From: JAAYDI01 sp052034005
Lineage (GTDB): Bacteria; Planctomycetota; Planctomycetia; Pirellulales; Pirellulaceae
Assembly (NCBI GenBank): GCA_052034005.1
Contig: JBPOJB010000001.1
Span: 124,001 to 188,000, forward strand
DNA: 64,000 nucleotides
Direction of reading: 5' to 3'
How positions within the stretch are numbered: position 1 is the first letter of the stretch; every line of letters starts with the position of its first letter. Position numbers and translations under genes: made by a program. Shown here one piece after another: positions 43,319 through 52,806 of this stretch. The notes under the pieces were generated by a model that worked only from the letters and a program-made list of their open reading frames with translations, was not told the origin of the DNA and made no database searches.

Positions 43319-44710
43319 TCAACGGTATTTGCGGTCGGTCAGCTCCAGCACCCGATCGACGTCCTCGGGCGTGATGATGGTGGCGCCCGCGTCCATGTTG
43401 CTGGGCTTGATGCCGTAACGCAGGTAGAGCGTCAGTTGGATGACCGGATAGAACCCCTGGATATAGGGCTGTTGGTCGACGGTACAGCGGATGTGGCCGG
43501 CCTTGATCAGCCGCAAGGTGGTGGGTGAAAGGTCGAAGCCGGCGGCCCAATACCCTTGTCCGGCGAAGGCCTTCTCGATCGCCTGGCCCGCCGCTTGCGT
43601 GTCTGCCTGGCCGGTGCACAACACGATGCGGATCTCCGGCTCCTTGCGCAGGGCCTGCTCGATGACCTCGGCGCCCCGGGCCGAGTCGTTGCCCGAGATG
43701 CACACGGTCCAGCTGACATGCTTGGCCTCTAACACGTCTTGCAGCCCGCGCAGGCGGTCCTCCAGCGAAGAGACACCTTCGTCGTGCATGGTCATCAACA
43801 GGTGCGCCCCCTCCGGAATATCCGCCGCGACGTGCTCGGCCAACGCCCGGCCGGCCTCGTAGAGACGCTGGTTCACACAGCTGAGCCGCGCATTGGGTGT
43901 GGCGTGATCGTCGGTGTTGAAGCCGACCACCGGCACGCCCTGGGCGATGGCCGCCTGGACGACTTCGTCAAAGGCCTCCGGGTCGACCAGGTTGAGCGCA
44001 ATGCCGTCGTATTTGTCGCGGACGGCTTGCGTGACCAACGCCGCCTGGGCCGGCATGTCCACCCCATCCACACCCATCCAGGTGCACTCCACGCCCATCT
44101 TCCGTGCAGCATCCCGCATCCCTTTCTGCACCGGCTGAAAGAATACCGCGTCCTTGGCGCAGGTGATGAACGCCAGCCGCAGCGGACGCTCCGCCAGCCC
44201 CGGCTCGGCCAGGATCCCTTCCAGGATCGCCATGTTCTCGTCCAGCACCCCGGCCACGGCCGGGTAATCGGCCGGTTTCCCCGTGTGTAAAGCACCGTCG
44301 ATACGGCCGTAGGCTCCGAACATGGCCTTCACCGCCTGGTCCAGCTTCTGCGCTTCAGCTGCCGGGAGGGCGGCAGATGCCGCCAGCGCGGGGAGCGTTT
44401 CAAGCAGGTCCCCCACATGATGCAGCGGCTCGTGCGCTGCCTCGGCATCCTGCTTGTCAAACGCCTCCTTGATTGCCAGGTAGTGGTCCTTCAAAGTCGC
44501 GATCGCGTCGGCCAGGTCGTGAGGCGCCTGGGCCGCATGCACGTGCCCCGCGTGCGCTTCGTCGTGAGCATCCTTGGCCCCTGACCGCGGACGGGCACCC
44601 GAGGAAGGCTCATCGACGGACTTGGCGGCGGGGCCGGAGCAACCGACCGTTGCGAAGGCGAGCATCCAACACAGTCCCGCCAAACCGATCACGGCATGCG
44701 CGCGTTTCAT
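43319..44710 (-). CDS. Sugar-binding (ribose-type) periplasmic lipoprotein with His-rich N-domain
   Basis: 463-residue lipoprotein (lipobox FATVGC). After a linker with many His (HDEAHAGHVHAAQAPHD), a helical domain of about 90 residues (LKDHYLAIKEAFDKQDAEAAHEPLHHV) precedes a type-1 periplasmic-binding fold (about 155-460) with LAFITCAKDAVFFQPVQKGM, DGIALNLVDPEAFDEVV and GVPVVGFNTDD, like ribose- or autoinducer-2-binding proteins. No ABC permease or ATPase is adjacent, so it probably senses rather than transports. Its stop merges into the ribosome binding site of the hybrid kinase gene. AGGAGG precedes the ATG at 44710. Confidence 0.85.
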   Translation of the reverse strand: MKRAHAVIGLAGLCWMLAFATVGCSGPAAKSVDEPSSGARPRSGAKDAHDEAHAGHVHAAQAPHDLADAIATLKDHYLAIKEAFDKQDAEAAHEPLHHVGDLLETLPALAASAALPAAEAQKLDQAVKAMFGAYGRIDGALHTGKPADYPAVAGVLDENMAILEGILAEPGLAERPLRLAFITCAKDAVFFQPVQKGMRDAARKMGVECTWMGVDGVDMPAQAALVTQAVRDKYDGIALNLVDPEAFDEVVQAAIAQGVPVVGFNTDDHATPNARLSCVNQRLYEAGRALAEHVAADIPEGAHLLMTMHDEGVSSLEDRLRGLQDVLEAKHVSWTVCISGNDSARGAEVIEQALRKEPEIRIVLCTGQADTQAAGQAIEKAFAGQGYWAAGFDLSPTTLRLIKAGHIRCTVDQQPYIQGFYPVIQLTLYLRYGIKPSNMDAGATIITPEDVDRVLELTDRKYR

Positions 44711-45109
44711 CGGGCATCCTCCTCGTGGTAGTCTCAGGGGCTTCGTGGTGCGCGGTTGGGCAGGCCTCGTAACCCAGCCTCTGTCGGACCATGATGCCAT
44801 ACTGCGAGCGGTGTGAGTAGATCGGGCAGACGCACTTGGCGGCCACCGCCCCGGTCTCCCGATCGCGACCCGGGCCGGCGGTCGATCCGACGTCCGGCGC
44901 GTGCCGGGGCGTTGAGCCAGCGAACTGGCCGCGCGCGGCCGACGTATGTCCAGGAGGCCGACGATGCCGGGGCACGCTTTCTCCGAGCTATGCCATCGGA
45001 TATTCTAGATGCTTGGTGCTCGGCGGCGTCGCTGCTACCGGCATGGCACATCGTGACCAATGGCTCGCGCCGGGCGGTTTGTTCAGGCCGGGTCAGGAGA
45101 TGCTCGAAG
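44711..45109. other. Divergent intergenic region
   Basis: 399 nt between the sugar-binding lipoprotein gene (minus) and the small lipoprotein gene (plus). I see no RNA, convincing promoter or small gene in it. Confidence 0.4.
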
Positions 45110-45676
45110 ATGAAGATCATGCACCCCATCCCGGCAGGGTTGGTGGCCGCGCTGTTGCTCACCGTGCTGGGCGCCGGCTGCCAGAACTCGGGCCGCCCCG
45201 TTCGCGGCGTGCCCAGCCCTGAGGGAGAACAGTACCTTCTGGATACGGAGCCGCCCGGGGCCAAGTCGGTGGCGGACGTGCGCGCCCTCTTGGAGGGCCA
45301 ACCGGCTCAGTCCGAGGTCGTGATCGTCGGGCGCATCAGCGGGCTGTCCCAACCCACGTGGGATCCCGAGCGGGCGGCTTTCATGGTGGCGGACGAATCA
45401 CTCTCGGCCGCTCACGAGGCTGCGGAGGACGAGCACGACCGGACGCCGCAGCACGACGCGGAGCACTGTCCGTACTGCCGCGACCAGCGTAAGAAGGAGC
45501 TGGCCGGTCTGGCCCTTGTCGAAGTGATCGATCGAGACGACTGTGTCCCGCCGGTGGATGCGCGCGATCTTCTGGGGCTGCGGGATGGCCAGACGGTTGT
45601 AATCCGCGGGGAGGGCGGGATCGACTCGCTGGGGGCGCTGGTCGTGCGCACCAGGGAAATCTATGTCAGACCGTGA
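45110..45676 (+). CDS. Small lipoprotein of unknown function
   Basis: 188-residue predicted lipoprotein (lipobox VLGAGC). The mature part starts with a polar stretch, then has two OB-fold-like segments: SEVVIVGRISGLSQPTWDPERAAFMVAD and DGQTVVIRGEGGIDSLGALVVR. Between them is a His/Cys-bearing insert with EHCPYCRDQRKKELAGLALVEV, probably a metal site. AGGAG precedes the ATG at 45110. It is followed 131 nt later by an FtsX-like permease, so it may be its envelope partner. No family name was recognised. Confidence 0.65.
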   Translation: MKIMHPIPAGLVAALLLTVLGAGCQNSGRPVRGVPSPEGEQYLLDTEPPGAKSVADVRALLEGQPAQSEVVIVGRISGLSQPTWDPERAAFMVADESLSAAHEAAEDEHDRTPQHDAEHCPYCRDQRKKELAGLALVEVIDRDDCVPPVDARDLLGLRDGQTVVIRGEGGIDSLGALVVRTREIYVRP

Positions 45677-45807
45677 TCAGCGCGTAGGGTCAAGCTGGCC
45701 GTGCCTGGGGATTCGAGACGGCACGGGCTGCGCGAATGCAAGTGATCTGGCACGGGCTCCGCATTGGCATCGCCGGTGGCACCCTGCCGCGTCTTGAGGG
45801 TCCTGGT

Positions 45808-47301
45808 ATGAGTATGTGGATGATTGCCTGGCGGAGCATCCAGCAGCGGGGGCTGGCCTCTTCGCTCACGGCGTTCTCCATGGCGTTGGGCGTCATGCTT
45901 GTGGTGGCCGTGTTGTCGATCCACGGCGTCATTTCGACCTCGTTCCGAAACAACGCGAACCTGGGCTACAACATGATCGTCGGCGCCAAGGGCGGCAAGC
46001 TCCAACTGACGCTCAACTCGGTCTACTACTTGAGCCAGCCGATCGAGAACATACCCTACAGCTTTTACATGGAGTTTCTCGATCAGGCGGCGCGTACGCG
46101 GGAGTTGGCCCACGCGCTGCGCCCGCCGGGCCCCGCGCGCAACGGCCTCTATGCTCCCAGGGTGACGCTGGCCATTCCGCTGTGCCTGGGTGACTACTAC
46201 GGCCCGTTCCGCGTGGTGGGCACGACGCCCGATATGTTCGAAAAGCTCAGATTCGGCCCCGAAGGTGATCGGCACTACGAGTTCGCGCAGGGTCGCAACA
46301 TGCGGCGTTGGAGCGCGGAGAACGGCTTTTTCGAGGCGGTTGTCGGCTCGACGGTGGCTGCGGACATGGGGGTCAAGCTTGGCGACCGCATCTCCACCAC
46401 GCACGGGGATCCCGAGGGGGTGGGTCACGGCCGGAAATTCGCCGTGGTGGGGATCCTGGCGCCGTCCGGCACGCCCAACGACCGGGCGGCCTTCGTGAAC
46501 ATGGAGGGGTTCTTCCTGATGAAAGGGCATGCCAAGCCCTTGGAGGATGAGGATCTGCAACCGGGTGAGGCGGGCCCGCCCCTCCCGGTTGCGACCGAGG
46601 AACGGACGGCCGACGGTCGTCCGAATCCGGCCGAGCTGGACGAATTCACCGCCACGTTCGAGGACCAATTGGCGCTGCCCGCGCTGCCTGTCGAACAGCG
46701 GGAGGTTACGGCCATCCTGGTGCTGACCTCGAGCAACCTGGTGTCGACCTATCTGCAGAACGAGATCAACGAGGGGCTGCAGGCGCAGGTGGTGTTGCCG
46801 GTCCTGGAGATCTACACGCTTTTCGAGGTGTTTGTCAAACCCGTGCAGCTGGTGCTGCTGGTGCTGACGGCCATGATTTGCGTCGTGTCGGGCGTGAGCA
46901 TCCTGGTGAGCATCTACAACTCCATGGCAGGGCGCCGGCACGAGATCGCCGTGATGCGCGCACTGGGCGCCTCGCGCGGCGCCGTGATGTCGATCGTGCT
47001 GATCGAGTCGATCATCCTCTCGGCGGGTGGCGGTGCGGGTGGCTGGGTGCTTGGACACACGCTCAATTACCTGGCCAGCCCGGTTATCGAGCAGCGAACA
47101 GGGGTCTCCATCGGGTTCCTGGATTTCGCGCCGGGCGTGAACATCTACGAACTGCTCGGCGGCACGCGCGAGATTCCCTGGATGTCCGTTTCGTCCGAGA
47201 TCCTCCTGATCCCGTCGCTGCTGGTCCTGGCCGTCGCCGTCGGATTCCTCCCTGCACTCTCTGCGTACCGCACGGACGTGGCCGGGTCGCTGGGCAAGTG
47301 A
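45808..47301 (+). CDS. FtsX-like (MacB-type) ABC permease
   Basis: 497-residue inner-membrane permease. TM1 (SLTAFSMALGVMLVVAVLSI) is followed by a large periplasmic MacB_PCD domain and three C-terminal helices of the FtsX family, with the conserved YNSMAGRRHEIAVMRALGASRGAVM motif before TM3. Such permeases form dimers with a separate LolD/MacB-type ATPase. None is encoded next to it, so the ATPase must lie elsewhere or be shared. The ATG at 45808 starts at MSMWMIAWRSI, typical of the family. It ends one base before the convergent MFS gene. Confidence 0.88.
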   Translation: MSMWMIAWRSIQQRGLASSLTAFSMALGVMLVVAVLSIHGVISTSFRNNANLGYNMIVGAKGGKLQLTLNSVYYLSQPIENIPYSFYMEFLDQAARTRELAHALRPPGPARNGLYAPRVTLAIPLCLGDYYGPFRVVGTTPDMFEKLRFGPEGDRHYEFAQGRNMRRWSAENGFFEAVVGSTVAADMGVKLGDRISTTHGDPEGVGHGRKFAVVGILAPSGTPNDRAAFVNMEGFFLMKGHAKPLEDEDLQPGEAGPPLPVATEERTADGRPNPAELDEFTATFEDQLALPALPVEQREVTAILVLTSSNLVSTYLQNEINEGLQAQVVLPVLEIYTLFEVFVKPVQLVLLVLTAMICVVSGVSILVSIYNSMAGRRHEIAVMRALGASRGAVMSIVLIESIILSAGGGAGGWVLGHTLNYLASPVIEQRTGVSIGFLDFAPGVNIYELLGGTREIPWMSVSSEILLIPSLLVLAVAVGFLPALSAYRTDVAGSLGK

Positions 47302-47302
47302 T

Positions 47303-48721
47303 TCAGGACGCCGTGTGCGCCCATGCGTCCTGAGCCTTGTCCGACAAGTTGACCAGCGCCGGAGCGCCGTGTGCCGCCACATTCGGATGCACGAGCGCTG
47401 GTCGAGCAATCGGTGCAGGCGCCGCTGCCAGTGACCGCCACCTCGGGCGAACCAGTAACGTCAGCGCGAGCAATCGACCTGCACTTGAGAGCCCGAAGAT
47501 CAGCAGATACCCCTGGTAGCTGGCCCCGCACCAGAACAGGATTAGGCCGCCGACCAGTGACCCGGCCACCCAGGCTACGCTGTTCATCAGGTTGTAGGTC
47601 GTCAACAGGCTGGTGCGCTCCTCGTCCGCAATTGACTCGAAGAACAGGAGGAAGAACGCCAGTTCGTACGCGCCCCACACGACACCGCTCACCATTTGCA
47701 CTGATAGCAGCCAGGGGATCTGCTGCGACAGGATCCAACCGGCGCTGAGGGGCATGATGCCGATGCTGCCCACCCACAACAGTCGGCGCGCACCAATCTG
47801 CTGGGCGACTCGCCCCCACAACGGCAACGCGATCACCTTGGTCAGGTAGGCCGCCGAGATGAGCAGGACATACTGGCCGTACGAGAAGCTGAGTTCTTCC
47901 AGCATGAACGGGGCGAAATACGGGCCGGACATCTGCACCGCGGCCTGTACGACGACCAGGAAGACCAGCAACTGGCCACTGCCGCCCGCTGCCAGGTGCC
48001 GCCGCATCTGCCGCCAGGGCGCCTCCCGCGTCTGGGATAGGATCGGCGTCGGCTCGCTATGCCGCGTGAGCATCCACACGGAACCCAGGCGACAGAGCCC
48101 CGCCACGGCGAATAACACGGCAAACGCCTCGAGCGCGCGATCGTGCGCCTCCATGGAGTGCAGTCCCAGGCCGCCGGCCAGGAAACCGAGCAACACGCAG
48201 GCCTGGGCAGTCCGCGTCCGCGACGCGAAGAAACCGGCCCGCGACGCGCGCGGCACCAGCGTCCCAATCCAGGTGTTCCACGCCGGGCCGGTCGCGAGAC
48301 CGGCGGCCCAATACAGGGCCACGGTCCACAACAGGCCCGCCGGGCCGATGCGGCCCCAGAGCGCCGCGATGGCCAGTGGAAAGAACGTCAGCGCCTGGAG
48401 GGTCGCACAGCACACCACCCAGCGCTTGTGCGAACCGAACCGACGAATGGCCAGCGGGGAAATGGTCTGCAACACGCCACCCGCCAGCAGCGGCAGGCTG
48501 GCGACTAACCCGGCGACCAGCTCGCCCAGCCCAATTGCCAGGGCAAAAGCCGAAAAATAGGTCTCGCCAAAACCGACCATCGCGCCCCACCCGGCACCGT
48601 CAGCCAGGCTGGCGCGCAGATCGCGGACCGTTCTTTGCGGAAACGCAGGCGCTGAGCAGGCCGCCTGTGAGACACTCCCGGGCGCAGACGCCACGGGAGC
48701 GGATATGGTCACACTTGACAC
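47303..48721 (-). CDS. Major facilitator superfamily transporter
   Basis: 472-residue polytopic membrane protein with about 12 helices and the MFS internal symmetry. Useful motifs are LASLPLLAGGVLQTISPLAIRRFGSHKRWVV near loop 2-3 and a similar loop in the second half (KVIALPLWGRVAQQIGARRLLWVG). A short GTG-initiated form is chosen because AGGAG lies seven bases before the GTG at 48721. The C-terminal 30 residues are polar. The substrate cannot be predicted. Confidence 0.85.
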   Translation of the reverse strand: MSSVTISAPVASAPGSVSQAACSAPAFPQRTVRDLRASLADGAGWGAMVGFGETYFSAFALAIGLGELVAGLVASLPLLAGGVLQTISPLAIRRFGSHKRWVVCCATLQALTFFPLAIAALWGRIGPAGLLWTVALYWAAGLATGPAWNTWIGTLVPRASRAGFFASRTRTAQACVLLGFLAGGLGLHSMEAHDRALEAFAVLFAVAGLCRLGSVWMLTRHSEPTPILSQTREAPWRQMRRHLAAGGSGQLLVFLVVVQAAVQMSGPYFAPFMLEELSFSYGQYVLLISAAYLTKVIALPLWGRVAQQIGARRLLWVGSIGIMPLSAGWILSQQIPWLLSVQMVSGVVWGAYELAFFLLFFESIADEERTSLLTTYNLMNSVAWVAGSLVGGLILFWCGASYQGYLLIFGLSSAGRLLALTLLVRPRWRSLAAAPAPIARPALVHPNVAAHGAPALVNLSDKAQDAWAHTAS

Positions 48722-48994
48722 AAAAGACTCCTGCCCGTCCCGGTCGGGATGGGCACCTATGGTAGACTGCGGCAGAGGGCCGCAGGTTCGTCCCAAGCTG
48801 TGCTTTTCGCGGCGGCTCTTCTACATGGTTCTCGCCATGCCGGTCAAGGCCGGAAATCGGTGGCGCACAACCAGGATGGGTTGGCACTGCAGCGCGCGAC
48901 TAAATCGATGCCCGTCACGCGCATTGCCCAAGCCGCGCAGCGCCCACCTGCCGCCTCGCGCCCTCTCCTATATCGGGTCGCCGCACCCAGAACA

Positions 48995-49762
48995 CTACTT
49001 TTCGTGCCCCGGAATTTCCTGGCCGCGGATGGATACGATCACCTCACGCAGCGGGATCGTTGACCCGGCGCGCTCCATCGCCGCTTGGGCAATGCGGACC
49101 AGCCCCATGCAGCAGGGCACTTCCATGCGAACCACCGTGATGCGGCTGAGCTTGGCGATGCGAATCATGTCCGCCAGCCGTCCGACGTACGCCTGGACAT
49201 CGTCCAACTTCGGACACGCGATGGCCACCGGTCGGCCGTCCAGAAACCGAGCGTGAAAGTCGGCACATGCCAGCGGGGCGCAGTCGGCCGCCAGGAGCAG
49301 ATCGGCGCCGCGCAGGTAGGGCGCCGTCGGCGGAACGAGATGAAGCTGTACCGGCCAGTTGGCGAGCTGCGAGTCCGTGTGCGGCAACCGGTCGCCCGGC
49401 TGGACGGCTCCACCCGGCCGCCCCGCAGTGGGCGCAGAGTCGAGTACCGTCAGTTGCACGGCGGCCGTTCCAGGACACGCTCGGGCGGCGGGCGCAGGTG
49501 GCGGCGGAGTCTCGCCTCTGGTGGCTGCCAGATGCTGGGCGACCGCCGCCTGGTCAAACGGTGCCGCGTCACGCTGCACGATGGAAATCGCGCCGCGCGG
49601 GCAGTGCCCCAGACAGGCGCCCAGGCCGTCACAGTAGGTCTCGGATACGACCCGTGCCTTGCCATCGATGATGCGGATTGCCCCTTCGTCGCAGGCGGGC
49701 ACGCACAAGCCGCACCCGTCACACTTGCTTTCGTCGATCTCAATGATGTTTCGTAGAGCCAT
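48995..49762 (-). CDS. 4Fe-4S ferredoxin-like protein with Cys-rich C-domain
   Basis: 255-residue protein. The N-terminus carries two 4Fe-4S motifs (CDGCGLCVPAC and CDGLGACLGHC with CPRG), so it should bind two clusters. A linker rich in Pro and Ala leads to a second domain with ADLLLAADCAPLACADFHARFLDGRPVAIACPKLDD and VPCCMGLV, the pattern of a family of anaerobic iron-sulfur proteins of unknown role. The ATG at 49762 directly precedes the ferredoxin start. It is probably co-transcribed with the nitrous-oxide-stimulated-promoter gene 22 nt upstream. Confidence 0.85.
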   Translation of the reverse strand: MALRNIIEIDESKCDGCGLCVPACDEGAIRIIDGKARVVSETYCDGLGACLGHCPRGAISIVQRDAAPFDQAAVAQHLAATRGETPPPPAPAARACPGTAAVQLTVLDSAPTAGRPGGAVQPGDRLPHTDSQLANWPVQLHLVPPTAPYLRGADLLLAADCAPLACADFHARFLDGRPVAIACPKLDDVQAYVGRLADMIRIAKLSRITVVRMEVPCCMGLVRIAQAAMERAGSTIPLREVIVSIRGQEIPGHEK

Positions 49763-49784
49763 GGCAACTTGTCGTGCTCGCTCG

Positions 49785-50189
49785 TCACCCGGCCGGCCGC
49801 CAGATGGGAGGTACACCTTCTTCCGCGGGGTTGGTTTCGTTGGCGGGCTCAGCCGGTGCTGGTCCTGGACGCTTTGGCCGCGCAGGCGCCGACCGGCGCT
49901 GCCGTATCAAGTGGTCGATGGTCAGCCAGGGATGGCGCAGCGGCATTTTGGGGCCCGCATAGCGCATCACCTTGCGGATCTCCTCACGCATGGCTGGCCG
50001 GTAGCAGTGGATCGTGCACTTCGCACACGCCGGTTTATCCTCACCCCAGGGGCACCTGCCCAGCCGCGCTTGGGCATACTCGAAGAGCGCTGCGCAGTCG
50101 GCACATAACCCCCTGCGCGTCTGGTGGTGATCGCGGCAATAGATCGCGATCATCGCGCGGATCGTCTTTTCTTCCCGCGTGCGCCGCAT
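49785..50189 (-). CDS. Nitrous oxide-stimulated promoter family protein
   Basis: 134-residue protein with the family signature: basic start (RRTREEKTIRAMIAIYCRDHH), LCADCAALFEYAQARLGRCPWGEDKPACAKCTIHCYRPAMREEIRKVMRYAGPKM. The cysteines are arranged in CxxC-like pairs and may bind metal or a cluster. The last 35 residues are low-complexity and Pro-rich. It shares an operon with the 4Fe-4S protein, which agrees with an anaerobic or redox role. ATG at 50189; a GTG two codons earlier is possible. Confidence 0.85.
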   Translation of the reverse strand: MRRTREEKTIRAMIAIYCRDHHQTRRGLCADCAALFEYAQARLGRCPWGEDKPACAKCTIHCYRPAMREEIRKVMRYAGPKMPLRHPWLTIDHLIRQRRSAPARPKRPGPAPAEPANETNPAEEGVPPIWRPAG

Positions 50190-50392
50190 GGGCACCTGCC
50201 TTCTTCCGGGGGGGCTGGGGCCGTGCTCCGGCCCCGCCCGCCCATCGAAGTATTGGCAGCCCGCGTGGTGCCGTCCTTGATGCAGCTCAATTCTGACCTG
50301 TCGGCGAGGCCGGCTCGCCGCCCGGCTCTGGTCGTCCGGCGTCGTGCCCGAGCCTCTTGCCGGACGGGCATCCTCCGGCGTGCGGGTGGGTG

Positions 50393-50791
50393 CTATTTCT
50401 TCGCGGTCGGTTCCACGCAGGAATCGAAGACCCGCACCTTGGCCCAGTTCTCTTTGAATTTCTCGATGAACTCCAGGTGGCGCGGGTGTTCCGCGTACTT
50501 GTCGTGGGCCGCCTTGTCGCGGAAGACCAGGTGCAGGGCCACATCGAAGTCCGTGTCGTTCACATCGCGGTCCATCTCCTTGGCCCGTGCGCCGACCGAG
50601 AAGTACACCGTGCCGTCGTGATCGGACAAGTACTCCTTGCAGCCGGCCACGATTTTCGCCACGGCGTCATCCGAGTTGTCCTTGAGCGAAAAGAAGACCA
50701 TGTGTGCCAATTGGGGCTCGGCGGCAAACGACGGAACGCACAGGCACAGGGCGACGACGGCGACGGCCAACGGGATCTGGTAGCGATTCAT
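50393..50791 (-). CDS. Secreted Dabb (stress-responsive alpha/beta barrel) protein
   Basis: 132-residue protein with a cleavable signal (IPLAVAVVALCLCVPSFAAE). The mature part is one Dabb domain: LAHMVFFSLKDNSDDAVAKIV, VALHLVFRDKAAHDKYAEHPRHLEFI, ending VFDSCVEP. The His residues match the dimeric ferredoxin-like barrel family. AGGAG precedes the ATG at 50791. It stands alone upstream of the N2O-type gene cluster; exported Dabb proteins are common in planctomycetes, function unknown. Confidence 0.87.
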   Translation of the reverse strand: MNRYQIPLAVAVVALCLCVPSFAAEPQLAHMVFFSLKDNSDDAVAKIVAGCKEYLSDHDGTVYFSVGARAKEMDRDVNDTDFDVALHLVFRDKAAHDKYAEHPRHLEFIEKFKENWAKVRVFDSCVEPTAKK

Positions 50792-50852
50792 GCTGAACTC
50801 CTAAGGGTCCGGTGAATGGATTTTGACGGTCAGTGTGCTGGAACGAGCCGCT

Positions 50853-52598
50853 CTACAGGGCCGATTCGTCGGGCGAGATGCCCGCCTCCTCGATGGCACG
50901 TGCCAGCCGCTCGCGCCAGCGGTACACGACGGCCGGGTCGGACGTGAATTCGGTCATGCTTTTGGCCAGTTCGTCGGGCACGATCAGCACTTCGCGCGCC
51001 TGCGTGAGCCAGGCGTCCTGCTCGGCGCTGCGGTTGGCCAGCGCTTCGATTTGTCCCACCAGCGACTCCAGGAGTCGCACATAGGCGTAGTCCTCCAGTC
51101 CGTCGCGGAAATTCTCCAGGCGGATGGTGGCCAGCGGCGAACCGCCGGGTCCGACGCAGGTCCACGATCCGTCGCCGTGATAGCTGGTCCAGCTGCGCGG
51201 GTCCCAGTCGGTGAACGGCCCGGTGGTGATCGGCCGCCGCGAGTTCCAGATGCTGATCTGGTAGTAGAGGAACCCATCGGGACGATACTTGGCAGTCTGT
51301 GCGCCCATCAGCACGCGGCCGTCGATCGCCGGGTATTCGATGAACATGTTGGCATGCGGATGATGGGGGCCGCAGCAGATGTACCACCAGACTTGCCGGC
51401 CGGCCGCCCGTGCCTGAGCAGCCAGTTGCGGATCGAACCGGGGTGTGAGCGGGCAGAAGGCGTCCATCGACTGGATCACCGAATCGGTGCCGAAACTGTG
51501 ATCATACGTGGTGGTCATGACCAGCGCGCCGGGACACTCTCGCTTGAACTCGGCCGCGGCGCGTTCGACGGCGGCAAACTGGTCGGCCGGATGCTCATCG
51601 CAACCGTAGATATAGGCATGATCCAGCAGCCCCAGCGATCGGGCCTTGTCGTACGCGCTCTTGATCCGATCCAGTGTGCTCTTCTTCCACGCATCGGCCG
51701 CCTCGGGCGTGTCGCCCAGGACGCCGTAATAGCCCAGGTTGAACATCCCGAGCTGCCCCCGCGCGTGCAGCCGCTGCAGGATCTCAAAGTCGGGGGCCCA
51801 TCCCTGCTGTCCGTACAGGCTGTCGTAGGTCAGATAGTAGTCCGCCAGGAAGTCGCCCCACGCCAGCCGCTGCTGACGCCACGCATTGATCGGGTAATCG
51901 GGCGATTGCCGCCACTCGGCCTGCTCCTGCCGGGACTGGTCGGTCGGATGGTCATGTGGAGCGAACGTGACCGCCAGCGGCAACGGAGTCCGCACCGGCA
52001 CGGCAAAAGGATACACTCGGATGACCAGTTGCAGCGTGGCGATCGGCGCTTCGCCCGCTAAGACATCGAGCGTGCCGGCGTAGGTTCCCGGCTGCTGGTC
52101 GCGCGGTGCACGTACGCGAACCCAGAAGGCTTGCAGATCGCCCGCCGCGATGTCGACAGCCTGGAGGAAGTCGAGGATCGGGTCGGGCCACCAGCCGACC
52201 TGCGACGAACCATAGGGTGGGACTGCCTTGGTCTCGACATACCCGACCGGCACGGCCGCGATGTTCGTCGCCCCAAATGTCGTCCCATCCTCCGCATGCA
52301 AATCACTTACTTGGACATGCACGCCGGTGAGCGGCTGTTCCCGCGGCAGCACCAGGACCTGAAAGCTCTCCTTCTCATTGCGAGCAAGCGATAGGGCCAC
52401 CTCGCGCGCCGGCTGTACTTCCGGCGCCCCGGCACGTGGCAGGATCTTCTCCATCGATGTGGCGGTCCCGACCACGATATCATCGCGCGCACTAGCCGCC
52501 TGCGGACCGCCGCAGATCCACCCGCCGGCGGTGCCGAACCAGACGGTGATGCACCCGCAGACCACTCCCGCCGCGAATCTCAGTTTGCGGTGACACAT
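50853..52598 (-). CDS. DUF4091 (glycoside-hydrolase-like) secreted protein
   Basis: 581-residue protein with a signal peptide (FAAGVVCGCITVWFGTAGGWICGG). The N-terminal 200 residues form a beta-sandwich (LARNEKESFQVLVLP, PPYGSSQVGWWPDP). The rest is a TIM-barrel-like region ending with the DUF4091 domain, e.g. AYIYGCDEHPADQF, FYWQISIWNSRR-like sequence (FLYYQISIWNSRRPIT) and RLENFRDGLEDYAYVRLLE. Such proteins probably act on complex glycans, but the activity is inferred. AAAGGGGG precedes the ATG at 52598. Confidence 0.85.
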   Translation of the reverse strand: MCHRKLRFAAGVVCGCITVWFGTAGGWICGGPQAASARDDIVVGTATSMEKILPRAGAPEVQPAREVALSLARNEKESFQVLVLPREQPLTGVHVQVSDLHAEDGTTFGATNIAAVPVGYVETKAVPPYGSSQVGWWPDPILDFLQAVDIAAGDLQAFWVRVRAPRDQQPGTYAGTLDVLAGEAPIATLQLVIRVYPFAVPVRTPLPLAVTFAPHDHPTDQSRQEQAEWRQSPDYPINAWRQQRLAWGDFLADYYLTYDSLYGQQGWAPDFEILQRLHARGQLGMFNLGYYGVLGDTPEAADAWKKSTLDRIKSAYDKARSLGLLDHAYIYGCDEHPADQFAAVERAAAEFKRECPGALVMTTTYDHSFGTDSVIQSMDAFCPLTPRFDPQLAAQARAAGRQVWWYICCGPHHPHANMFIEYPAIDGRVLMGAQTAKYRPDGFLYYQISIWNSRRPITTGPFTDWDPRSWTSYHGDGSWTCVGPGGSPLATIRLENFRDGLEDYAYVRLLESLVGQIEALANRSAEQDAWLTQAREVLIVPDELAKSMTEFTSDPAVVYRWRERLARAIEEAGISPDESAL

Positions 52599-52806
52599 TG
52601 CGAACCCCCTTTCAATGTGCAGTAGAACCGTGCGACTTCACGGGAATTCCCGTCTCGCCATTCTCCCCGAGGCCTACAGGCAAAACAACGGGTGCCCGGC
52701 CGGAGAGCCCTGCGGTGAACCTGTGCCGAAAAGAAAGACTGAACCTTCTGCGGTGAGTTTTCCGATAGGAGAGGGCAAGCGGTTTTTTCACGGGGAGTCA
52801 ACGCGC

